From positions 4,585,001 through 4,649,000 of the forward strand of contig NC_008321.1 of NCBI RefSeq assembly GCF_000014685.1: 64,000 nucleotides of DNA, in the 5' to 3' direction. The translations under genes were made by a program, and so were the position numbers. A model generated the notes under the pieces. That model worked only from the letters and a program-made list of their open reading frames with translations, did no database searches and was not told the origin of the DNA. This stretch comes from Shewanella sp. MR-4. GTDB lineage: Bacteria; Pseudomonadota; Gammaproteobacteria; Enterobacterales; Shewanellaceae. This document shows positions 24,563-32,153 of the stretch, in pieces; positions within the stretch are counted from its first letter, which is position 1, and every line of letters begins with the position of its first letter.

Positions 24563-25753
24563 TTAGTAGAAGGGTTTAGGGTCGATATCCAGCGAGCTAG
24601 GTGAGACACCGCGCTCAATATGCAGCTCTGACTTCAGCAGATCTACCATAACCACCTCGGTATAACGTTTTGCTTTTAAAGAATAAAAACATTTTACGAC
24701 CGGATGTAATACATCCCTGTCCTTCGAGGTCCAGACGATACCCACACGTCCATCGGATAATTCCACTAAAGAACCCACCGGGTATACACCAATGCAACGA
24801 ATAAACTCATAGACCAACTCTTGATCTAAGTGGAATGGTGTCAGGCTCAGTAGGATCTTAAAGGCCGCCGCGGGACTCATAGCCTCTTTGTAGCAGCGAG
24901 TGGCGGTTAAGGCGTCGAAGATATCGACGATACAACTCATGCGGCCATGGAGTGGGATTTCCTCGCCCTTCAAGCCCTGCGGATATCCGCGACCATCCAA
25001 CTTTTCGTGGTGCATCAGACAAACGTCTTTGCTAATCTGAGACAAACCTTTAGTTTCGCTCATAATATCAAGTGCATATACCTGATGCAGCTTCATATGT
25101 TCGAATTCTTCAGGGGTCAGCTTACCCGGCTTATGTAGGACTTTATTATCGACCTTGATCTTGCCAATATCGTGCAAGATGCCGCCGACCGCCATCTCCC
25201 TAAGCATGGCACGATCTAGCTTTAAATATTTACCAAAGGTAACCAGCAGAAAGGCCACATTCACAGAATGCTCTAGCAGATAAGCATCCTTAGAACGTAG
25301 GGCTGACATACATTTCAACGCGTCTTCATCCAGCATAACCGATTCGATCATGCTATCGGCTAAGGCCTCAAAGGGGGCTACCTCAATCGCTTTACCTTCA
25401 AAAGTTTCGGACAAGACTTTACGGATCAGGTCTTTGGCTTCAGTTAACATCAACTGAGCCTGCTTCTGCTGATTTTCACGCGTGACTAACGGCTTTTTAG
25501 GCTCCTGTGAACCATAGTTGCTGGCTTTACGTTTAAAACCACAATGTTCGGCCGAGCGTTCAGTGTCGACCCAAACATACTTGATGCCATTCTTGGTTAA
25601 TTTGGCAATCGCATCCTTGTGCCTAATTTGTCCTGCATTTGCAATTGCGAGCCGACCTTGATCATTTCTGTCTATCGCACTGACAAACATCCCCAGCGTC
25701 AATTGCGACACAGGTAATCTGATTAGGTCAACTGATTCTGCCGACTCACTCAT
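24563..25753 (-). CDS. HD-GYP domain phosphodiesterase (probable c-di-GMP hydrolase)
   Basis: A 396-residue cytosolic protein. The N-terminal 110 or so residues are a DUF3391-type domain (LIRLPVSQLTLGMFVSAIDR, then GIKYVWVDTERS). The HD-GYP domain carries HDIGKIKV (His194/Asp195) and HHEKLDGRGYPQGL, so both metal-binding and GYP residues are intact, indicating cyclic-di-GMP breakdown. ATG 25753 was preferred over 25798 because the longer version adds residues not seen in the family; neither has a perfect ribosome-binding site. It is monocistronic, next to the end of the TonB/ECF operon. Confidence 0.9.
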   Translation of the reverse strand: MSESAESVDLIRLPVSQLTLGMFVSAIDRNDQGRLAIANAGQIRHKDAIAKLTKNGIKYVWVDTERSAEHCGFKRKASNYGSQEPKKPLVTRENQQKQAQLMLTEAKDLIRKVLSETFEGKAIEVAPFEALADSMIESVMLDEDALKCMSALRSKDAYLLEHSVNVAFLLVTFGKYLKLDRAMLREMAVGGILHDIGKIKVDNKVLHKPGKLTPEEFEHMKLHQVYALDIMSETKGLSQISKDVCLMHHEKLDGRGYPQGLKGEEIPLHGRMSCIVDIFDALTATRCYKEAMSPAAAFKILLSLTPFHLDQELVYEFIRCIGVYPVGSLVELSDGRVGIVWTSKDRDVLHPVVKCFYSLKAKRYTEVVMVDLLKSELHIERGVSPSSLDIDPKPFY

Positions 25754-25974
25754 ATCTTGCAACCCCAAGGCATAGAGAAGATTACTGCTACAAACCATAC
25801 AGCACGCAATGCTAATTTAGCGAATCATGCTGTCATTTCTTTCTTGGTAGTATAGGACAGTATAACCTGCATTCTAAGCGCAGGAAGGCAAAAGCACCAC
25901 AGGCTTTGATGACGGCAATCAAAGAACAAGACAAAACCAAGTCAAATGGTGAGATATTACTCAAAATTAGTTAA

Positions 25975-26214
25975 TCATTTAATAATACTGTATTTTTTTA
26001 ACATCAAACACTCGAAGCTTGTCATCATCCAACGGCGATATTGGCAGTTATAGCAAGAGCGAAGCTCATCATCGACCTGCTCATCTTCATCGTCTGGGGC
26101 AAAGTGATCGCACAACTGCGCCGCCCGTCTCGCCTCTGGATATTGCTGTAAACCCGCCCGAAAAATCCAACCTTCAGTCTCGTATTCAAACAGCTTGAAC
26201 AGCTCTTTATCCAT
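25975..26214 (-). CDS. four-cysteine miniprotein, last gene of the TonB/ECF operon
   Basis: A 79-residue soluble protein. GAGGTGAGA precedes ATG 26214, so the shorter start was chosen over in-frame starts within the upstream gene. Cysteines are at 35, 54, 57 and 69 (LCDHF, RSCYNCQYR, FECLML), with an acidic stretch DDEDEQVDDE between the first and second. This spacing could hold zinc or an iron-sulfur cluster. It starts 7 bp after the TiaS-like gene and is surely part of the same operon. I do not recognise the family; function unknown. Confidence 0.72.
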   Translation of the reverse strand: MDKELFKLFEYETEGWIFRAGLQQYPEARRAAQLCDHFAPDDEDEQVDDELRSCYNCQYRRWMMTSFECLMLKKYSIIK

Positions 26215-26221
26215 TCTCACC

Positions 26222-26959
26222 TCAATAATCCTGCAGGGCTTGCTTACCCGCATTACGCCACAGTTCACCGTCCTTCGCGACTAACAATACAAACTGATGA
26301 TCAAGGTAAACGGCCTTCACTTTGCCTTTGAGTTGAACCTTTTCATCTGGGGTTAAACGGGTTTTATCTGTATTCATCACCGCATCGAGGCCTGTCTGCG
26401 CGAGAATCTCGGCCACGGTTAATTCGATGGATGCCTCCTCAAGTTGCCCGAGTTTGATTTGCCCCTTCACTCGCCCATCGCTCCCCATTAAGCGCAGCCC
26501 TAATCCCGCCAAGGCACCAATCACGCCCTGTCCGGTGCCACCGTGCTCGGTGAGTTGGATCTTTAACTGCTCTGCAAGCTGATAGGCGGCCGCTTTGGTA
26601 ATCACCTCACGCTTGGCGCTGAGTCCGAAGTCTATCAGCGCATGCACATCATAGTCGGAATCGACATCCAAAATCGCAATCCCTGGATCCGCCTTAGGCG
26701 CCGATTCGGCCACCAGATGCGCGACCGCCAGACGATGGATTTCCGCCTGCGATAATGGCGACTGCAGCGCAAAACACATGGCACTGTTGTGTGAGGTGTA
26801 GGGAATGTCAGGGTGCACAAACAGTTGATGCCGTGTCACAAAGGAGGCCTTGCCCCCCGAGGTTTGCGCGAGTAAGAGTGCAATTTCCTCGGCAATTTCG
26901 CCCGTGCCCTTAGTGCCAATGTCGTCGGTATCGTCGATACAAATAAGCCAATTTTTCAT
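26222..26959 (-). CDS. TiaS-like protein (archaeal tRNA-Ile2 agmatinylcytidine synthetase-related domain)
   Basis: A 245-residue cytosolic protein opening with MKNWLICIDDTDDIGTKGTG; the IDDTD motif at residues 8-12 is the signature of the N-terminal kinase-like domain of archaeal TiaS, which attaches agmatine to tRNA. A second resemblance is GGTGQGVIGALAGLGLRL near residues 140-157. The last 45 residues (VQLKGKVKAVYLDHQFVLLV) look like a small beta-barrel. The zinc-ribbon and tRNA-binding parts of full TiaS are absent, so it is unlikely to modify tRNA in the same way. It lies 15 bp after the ECF substrate-binding gene, so it may phosphorylate or adenylate the imported compound. The assignment is by motif only. 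Confidence 0.75.
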   Translation of the reverse strand: MKNWLICIDDTDDIGTKGTGEIAEEIALLLAQTSGGKASFVTRHQLFVHPDIPYTSHNSAMCFALQSPLSQAEIHRLAVAHLVAESAPKADPGIAILDVDSDYDVHALIDFGLSAKREVITKAAAYQLAEQLKIQLTEHGGTGQGVIGALAGLGLRLMGSDGRVKGQIKLGQLEEASIELTVAEILAQTGLDAVMNTDKTRLTPDEKVQLKGKVKAVYLDHQFVLLVAKDGELWRNAGKQALQDY

Positions 26960-26974
26960 CGGTATTCCTAGCAG

Positions 26975-27517
26975 TTAAAACTTGTCACGGTGAAGGAGAT
27001 CATGGGCCTTAAGCCGATGCAGCACGGGAGGCACTAACAGGGCACCTAAGGTGGCAAAGAATCCGCCCTTAAGCACACTCGCGCCCCACTGGATCAGCAC
27101 GACATCGAGCGCCATGCCGGCCAGCGCATTGGTCAGTGCCACTTTGACCGCCCACGCCATACAACCAACAATGCCTAAAATCACGCAGCGCCAATGCAGG
27201 CTTAATGTGAGCGGTAACAATAAGGCCACCAGATCCATAGCGATAGCAGGTAAGATAAACTTCAATAAAATCATTGGGCCACCCTTACCAACACCGAGCG
27301 CCATGGCGACTAAGCCCGCAATGCCGCCGCAGGCAATCATGCTGCCGAAACGCCCAAGCACGCCGTAGCAAATCAAGTAGAAGAAGCTCATTAAAAACAT
27401 GCTGTGGCCAGAAAGCCCAAGCTTGAGCCTTAACATGCCCGTCAATGCCACCAGCAGGGTGGCACAAAAGCCGATAAACAAAGAATCCTGTAAGCTCAGA
27501 GGGAGTTTTTTATTCAT
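26975..27517 (-). CDS. putative ECF transporter S component (substrate-binding membrane protein)
   Basis: A 180-residue, very hydrophobic protein with about six spans and no ATPase motif. Size and topology fit the substrate-capture (S) subunit of an energy-coupling-factor importer. It overlaps the EcfT gene by 4 bp and follows the ATPase gene, completing the ECF set. The substrate cannot be read from the sequence: it lacks the MHIMEG start of cobalt/nickel CbiM/NikM and I do not see the marks of BioY, ThiT or RibU. Called as S component mostly from context. Confidence 0.7.
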   Translation of the reverse strand: MNKKLPLSLQDSLFIGFCATLLVALTGMLRLKLGLSGHSMFLMSFFYLICYGVLGRFGSMIACGGIAGLVAMALGVGKGGPMILLKFILPAIAMDLVALLLPLTLSLHWRCVILGIVGCMAWAVKVALTNALAGMALDVVLIQWGASVLKGGFFATLGALLVPPVLHRLKAHDLLHRDKF

Positions 27518-28197
27518 TTTTTGTCTCTAGGTGAATGCCAATGGGTGGCACGTGAACTCTTACCAAAGTGGCGGCTCTGGGCCGCAACCGCCATCTGGCG
27601 AGATAATTTAAGCAATTGGATTAACACAGGAAACAGCACACAGTACACCAGTTCTGGCCAGTTTTTGGGATTCCGCAGCGCCTTAGGGGTAATGCGTGCG
27701 CCGCGCAGACACTGGATCTGGTAAATCTCGCGCACTTCGTCCGCCATATAGGGCAGCAAACTCAAGGATGCTGCCACCACAAAGGCCCATTTGCTCGGCA
27801 AAAATGCACTTAAGACTTCGCCGATACGCTCAGGCGCCGCCGTGATACACAACCACCATCCGGGGATAGTCGCTAAAATAATGCGTCCCACTACCACGGC
27901 GCCTTGGGCGAGGTGTTCAACACCATAGAGCAGTAGATAAAGACTTAAGGTAATCGTCAGTTGAATCACGCCGAGTTTAACCACGCCCATAATACTGCCT
28001 CGGCGCGCTAAACCATGGAGCACGAGCAAGCCATTCACGGCCGCCAGCGGTAGCAGTAAATCGGCGGGCAATACAAAAGCGCAGGCGGAAAGTACGCAGA
28101 CCAAAAACAGCGACAGCGCGCACAGGGTGGTTTCTTGCTTCTCGCGACTCCAACGCCTGCGGGCACGTAGTCGCCATCGACGACAACTAACCCACAT
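27514..28197 (-). CDS. ECF transporter transmembrane component EcfT
   Basis: A 227-residue membrane protein with four to five spans in the first 150 residues and a cytoplasmic helical C-terminal part. That part contains QCLRGARITPKAL and, about 45 residues later, AAQSRHFG; these correspond to the two Ala-Arg-Gly-type coupling helices of EcfT that insert into the ATPases. It begins 11 bp inside the end of the ATPase gene and overlaps the S-component gene by 4 bp. It connects ATP hydrolysis to movement of the S component in the inner membrane. Confidence 0.82.
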   Translation of the reverse strand: MWVSCRRWRLRARRRWSREKQETTLCALSLFLVCVLSACAFVLPADLLLPLAAVNGLLVLHGLARRGSIMGVVKLGVIQLTITLSLYLLLYGVEHLAQGAVVVGRIILATIPGWWLCITAAPERIGEVLSAFLPSKWAFVVAASLSLLPYMADEVREIYQIQCLRGARITPKALRNPKNWPELVYCVLFPVLIQLLKLSRQMAVAAQSRHFGKSSRATHWHSPRDKK

Positions 28198-29554
28198 AGC
28201 GCTCCTCCATTCCCATGGCTTCTTCTGCCAACAGCCCTTGGCGCAGGCTTAACTGCCGCGACACCGCACCGTGTTCCACCAACCTGTGGCTGGTCATCAG
28301 AATCGCACTGCCTTGGGCGCTGAGGCGCTTGAGCAAAAACCATACTTTGCGATAGTACTCTTTATCCATACCCGCGAGCGGGTCATCGAGTAGCAGCACC
28401 TTAGGTTGCAAGCAGGCTAGGGATGCCAAGGCAATCAGGTGTTGCTGACCATAGGACAGCTTATGGGGCGACTGTTTGGCCAGAGCGCTCAACTCGAGAT
28501 CGAGCAACATTTGTTCGGCACGCGCAGTCGGAAGTTCGAAACGATTCAAACTAAACTGCATCTCGGCCAACACATTGGTTTCAAACAGTTGTCGACTCGG
28601 TCTTTGCAGCAATAGCCCTAACTCGGCGCCGTACACACCGAGTTTAGGTTTACGACCTAGCACCTTGAGTGGCAAACGCAGCTTTAAGTGCAGCATGCCC
28701 GCGAGGGATTTTAAGAGGCTGGTTTTACCCGCGCCATTATCCCCCACTAAGGTCACTATCTCGCCCGCATGCAGTTGAAACCCTTGCGGACAACTAAACA
28801 AGGGCTGACAACCATCGAAGCAAAAATCAAACGCCTCGGCGCTGACCAGCACTTTGCCTAAGTGATGGGCGCCTCCCCAAGCTCTCACTGGCACGTCCTG
28901 CATAGGGGCATCGCTAACGGTGTATATTCCCTCGGATAAACGGCCAGCCTCTAATTGCCAATAGTGCTGGATAATCTCGGCAAAAGCCGCCGCATTATGT
29001 TCCACCAGCACCAATGCCATACCTTCGGCAATCAGATTGCGCAGCACTGCCAATAGCTCGCTTACGCCGTGATCATCGAGCTGCGCCCATGGCTCATCGA
29101 GCAAGAGTAAATGCGGCTCACACACCAACTGGGCGGCAATCATCAAACGGTATTTTTGACCAAGGGAGAGGGTACTGACTTGAGTGTCGAGCCGTAAAAA
29201 TAGCCCGACGCGTCGCAGCGCTAACTGCACCTTAGGCAACATATTCTCGGCGGGGATGCCGAGATTCTCTAAGGCGAAGGCGACTTCGGCGCCCACGGTT
29301 TGCCTCAGTAGCTGGGTTTGAGGATCCTGCATCACTAAGCCAATCACCAGCTCTGGGTGACGCCAAATATCGCCCTCATGGGGGCGCGACAGCACGCCCG
29401 CCAGTAGATTGAGTAGACTCGATTTCCCCGAGCCCGTTGGCCCGCTCACACAATGGCATTGGCCTGCGCCAATCGAGAACTTAAGCTCCTGTAAAACCGG
29501 AGCTAATTGGCTGCCATAGTTGAAGCTGACACCGTCGAGCTCGAGTAATTTCAT
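28187..29554 (-). CDS. fused double ATPase of the ECF transporter (EcfA-EcfA')
   Basis: A 455-residue protein with two ABC ATPase halves in one chain. Half one: Walker A GPTGSGKSSLLNLLAG near residue 40, signature LSLGQKYRLMIAA, Walker B LLLLDEPWAQLDD. Half two: Walker A GDNGAGKTSLLKSLAG near 268, signature LSYGQQHLIALAS, Walker B VLLLDDPLAGMD, in which the usual catalytic Glu is Asp. One site may therefore be slower or mainly structural. It starts 1 bp after the TonB receptor gene and powers the importer from the cytoplasmic face. Confidence 0.9.
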   Translation of the reverse strand: MKLLELDGVSFNYGSQLAPVLQELKFSIGAGQCHCVSGPTGSGKSSLLNLLAGVLSRPHEGDIWRHPELVIGLVMQDPQTQLLRQTVGAEVAFALENLGIPAENMLPKVQLALRRVGLFLRLDTQVSTLSLGQKYRLMIAAQLVCEPHLLLLDEPWAQLDDHGVSELLAVLRNLIAEGMALVLVEHNAAAFAEIIQHYWQLEAGRLSEGIYTVSDAPMQDVPVRAWGGAHHLGKVLVSAEAFDFCFDGCQPLFSCPQGFQLHAGEIVTLVGDNGAGKTSLLKSLAGMLHLKLRLPLKVLGRKPKLGVYGAELGLLLQRPSRQLFETNVLAEMQFSLNRFELPTARAEQMLLDLELSALAKQSPHKLSYGQQHLIALASLACLQPKVLLLDDPLAGMDKEYYRKVWFLLKRLSAQGSAILMTSHRLVEHGAVSRQLSLRQGLLAEEAMGMEERYVG

Positions 29555-29555
29555 C

Positions 29556-31745
29556 TTAAATCTGCCAGTTCACACCAACGAAGAACTGACGGCCAGCCTG
29601 AGGCAATGCTTCACTCTGGTAGTAGTTCTCATCCAATAGGTTAGTGGCGCGCAGATACACTTCTAACTTATCGGCGATCAGCGGCTGCACTAAGTTGATA
29701 TCCACTAAGGTGTAATTATCCAGCGACTGCTGTTGATACTGGTTCTGACCGTTCACTTTCACCTGAGTCGCATAAACCTGATCGAGGATACGCTCCACAT
29801 TGAGGTGGACTTGAGTTTCGAATGGAAATTCGTAGCTCATTTGCCAGCGCAGCTGGTGACGAGGACGGTATTGCAGCGCATCTAAGGTATCGTCGCCTTC
29901 CATTTCTTTCGAGTCTAGGAAGCTGTAGGAGAAGCTCAGATCTAAATGCTCAATCGCATGGTTGTTAATCTGGAAATCAACCCCTTTGAACTCATAGCGC
30001 CCCATATTTTGGTAGAAACCATCAGTATCTTTGGCGATGTAGTTCTTCGCATCGGTGTAAAAACCGTAGAGCGAGAAGTCGGTACTGGCGGGTAGGTTTT
30101 GATCCAGACCCAGCTCAACATGTTTAGACTCTTCCGCTTCTAACTCACTGTTACCCGATGATTGCGAGTACAAATTCACCATAGAAGGAAAACGTACTTT
30201 GCGTGCCACACTCAGGCTCAAACGTGAGTCAGGCACAAGCTGCCAATAACTAGACGCCATCGCCGAGTAGTTATCATCCGTACCGTCTGAAGTATCGAGT
30301 GAATGGTAAGCCCCGCCCAAGGTGAAGCCATAGTTATGCTCTGACTGATACTGATATTCGGCCGCTGCAGTATATAACCATGCAGAATCATTTAGGTTTT
30401 CTGCGCCGCCAGAACCGCCACCATTGCCACCGCCAGAGCCTGTTCCGCCGCCGCTACCCGTGCCACCGCCACCACCAGAGCCTGTTCCGCCGCCGCTACC
30501 CGTGCCACCGCCAGAGCCTGTTCCACTGCCGCTACCTGAGCCGCTGCCAGAGCCTGTTCCACTGCCGCTACCTGAGCCGCTGCCAGAACCTGAACCAGTG
30601 CCTGTACCCGAGTTATTGCCAGTACCGCTGCCAGCGTTACTGGAGTAAGTGTCCACTACAGACTTCCAGCTCTGCTCTTCAGCAATCACAGAGGTGGTTA
30701 ACAGCCCTGCTTTATGAAAATCGGTGATTAACTGTAAATTGACCCCTTGCACCACGGAATGGCCATCTTGGGTTTGCGTCAATGCTTGATAGGTTTCATC
30801 GGCATAGGCTGCTTCTAAGGTATCGCTTTGATTGTGATAACCAAATCCGCGCAGGGTAAAGGTATCATCAAACTGATGGGCTAAGCCGAGTTGGAAGGTA
30901 TGCGAATCATAGTCGTCGGTACGCTCATACTTGAGCTTACCACTGCCAGTACCATCACGTGAGGGTTTACCCCACTCACCATTACGCAGTGCCATATTGG
31001 CGATCAACTGTGTCTTATCCGATAACCAATAGCTGCCTTGGGCATAGACGTTGGTGACTTCTTTATCTGAGTTAACTCTCAGCTCACCGTCTTGATATTG
31101 GGTCGGCTCGAAATCGTTCGACATCGGGAAACCATCGGTCTGTTGACGGCTCACACTCACCAATCCCTGCCAATCATCACCCGAGCCAGCGGCGCTGATA
31201 TCGCCATTAAAAGTATTGTCTTTACCCGCTTCCAAGCGTCCTGACAAGGCGGGCGCTGTGCTGCCTTGTTTAGTAATAATATTGATCACACCGCCGGCGC
31301 CGCTTGGGCCGTACAGCACTGAAGTCGGGCCAACTGACACTTCAACCGAGGCAATTTGGCTGGTTGGGATCACGCTTGGGTCGAACTGGCCATCATCGGC
31401 ACTGCTCATAGGCACGCCGTTCACCAACAGAGTGACATGGCGGGTCTTAAAACCACGGATATCGACCCTAGGAGTGCCATCGCCACCCACACGGATATAA
31501 ACCCCGGGTACATTCTTCAGCACTTGATCTAAGGTCTGTGCACCCAAGGCACGAATTTCGGCTTCGTCGATGCTCCAATGGGTGGTAGCCAATTGCTCCG
31601 CATCGGCACCTTCACCATGGACGACAATGACTTCATTCACATTCAACAGGGGATCGCGGGCGATTTCATCGGCTGAGGCGGTAAAACTCAGTCCAATTGC
31701 CAGCGCTAAGGACGACACTCTAAAGACGGTATTTCTGGTAATCAT
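29556..31745 (-). CDS. TonB-dependent outer-membrane receptor with Gly/Ser/Thr repeat loop
   Basis: A 729-residue receptor. A signal peptide (SSLALAIGLSFTASA) is followed by a TonB-box-like NEVIVVHGEG and a plug domain (LDQVLKNVPGVYIRVGGDG, IDIRGF-type strand, SVLYGPSGAGGVINIIT). The 22-strand barrel ends ...RQFFVGVNWQI. Around residues 367-448 a stretch of nearly pure Gly, Ser and Thr interrupts the barrel, probably as an extracellular loop; its DNA is a tandem repeat (see the repeat entry). Directly upstream of ECF transporter genes with 1 bp spacing, so both work on one substrate: TonB brings it across the outer membrane, ECF across the inner. No Fur box or cobalamin riboswitch was seen upstream. 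Confidence 0.93.
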   Translation of the reverse strand: MITRNTVFRVSSLALAIGLSFTASADEIARDPLLNVNEVIVVHGEGADAEQLATTHWSIDEAEIRALGAQTLDQVLKNVPGVYIRVGGDGTPRVDIRGFKTRHVTLLVNGVPMSSADDGQFDPSVIPTSQIASVEVSVGPTSVLYGPSGAGGVINIITKQGSTAPALSGRLEAGKDNTFNGDISAAGSGDDWQGLVSVSRQQTDGFPMSNDFEPTQYQDGELRVNSDKEVTNVYAQGSYWLSDKTQLIANMALRNGEWGKPSRDGTGSGKLKYERTDDYDSHTFQLGLAHQFDDTFTLRGFGYHNQSDTLEAAYADETYQALTQTQDGHSVVQGVNLQLITDFHKAGLLTTSVIAEEQSWKSVVDTYSSNAGSGTGNNSGTGTGSGSGSGSGSGSGTGSGSGSGSGSGTGSGGGTGSGGGTGSGGGGGTGSGGGTGSGGGNGGGSGGAENLNDSAWLYTAAAEYQYQSEHNYGFTLGGAYHSLDTSDGTDDNYSAMASSYWQLVPDSRLSLSVARKVRFPSMVNLYSQSSGNSELEAEESKHVELGLDQNLPASTDFSLYGFYTDAKNYIAKDTDGFYQNMGRYEFKGVDFQINNHAIEHLDLSFSYSFLDSKEMEGDDTLDALQYRPRHQLRWQMSYEFPFETQVHLNVERILDQVYATQVKVNGQNQYQQQSLDNYTLVDINLVQPLIADKLEVYLRATNLLDENYYQSEALPQAGRQFFVGVNWQI
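30405..30645 (-). repeat. tandem repeat inside the TonB receptor gene
   Basis: Units beginning CCAGAGCCTGTTCC start at 30433, 30475, 30511 and 30547, with a degenerate unit (CCAGAACCTGAACC) at 30583. The spacing is 42, 36, 36 and 36 bp, and the units at 30511-30546 and 30547-30582 are identical over 36 bp. All units are multiples of three, so gain or loss changes the Gly/Ser/Thr loop length without breaking the frame. Confidence 0.85.
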
Positions 31746-32153
31746 ATTATTGTTGTCATACAGGAAATTTAAGATGTGCCCCCTATTGTGGTCTGAGGAA
31801 TTTCCGTCTCAACTGAAATAAAATCAAAAACCAACCCAGATCGACTAATTGCAACAAATGGAAAATGCGATGCATCACAAAGAGACAAAATGTCCAACAC
31901 AGACAACGGTATCGACAAAAAGACCCATCTAGGTCACATTTTTAAGCGCCGCAAAATGAGACTATGGCAAAAGTCACACACTCGTGGGTTGCATCTTGAC
32001 ACTGACGGCCTCGGCCTTTAATTTGAGCGAAAGATTCTTATTTACACGCTCTCACCCACTCGGTGTAAATAGCTTTAAAAAGAATGGATTAACTTACCGC
32101 TGACTGCCGGAACTTCAGCCACCACCTTCATCTCGTTACCTTTGGAGTTTTAT
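31746..32153. other. divergent promoter region of the TonB/ECF operon and menF
   Basis: About 400 bp without a gene. It must hold the promoters of two divergent units. A TGTGA half-site lies in AAAATGTGACC (minus strand, near 31935), but no full CRP, FNR or Fur site and no cobalamin, thiamine or molybdenum-cofactor riboswitch was recognised. GGAG at 32144-32147 is the menF ribosome-binding site. Confidence 0.4.

Noticed and set aside
28035..28343. Overlapping minus-strand frame inside ecfT and the ATPase gene
   Set aside because: Arg/Ala/Gly-rich shadow of the ecfT coding strand in another phase.
30380..30727. Plus-strand frames rich in Pro or Arg/His across the TonB receptor repeat
   Set aside because: They are antisense shadows of the Gly/Ser/Thr repeat; composition mirrors the repeat and there is no ribosome-binding site.
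31865..31885. CRP site TGTGATGCATCGCA in the TonB operon promoter region (minus strand)
   Set aside because: The two halves are 4 bp apart, not 6, so it does not fit the CRP consensus.
31746..32153. Cobalamin or thiamine riboswitch upstream of the TonB/ECF operon
   Set aside because: No B12 box, thi box or matching stems were seen on the minus strand.
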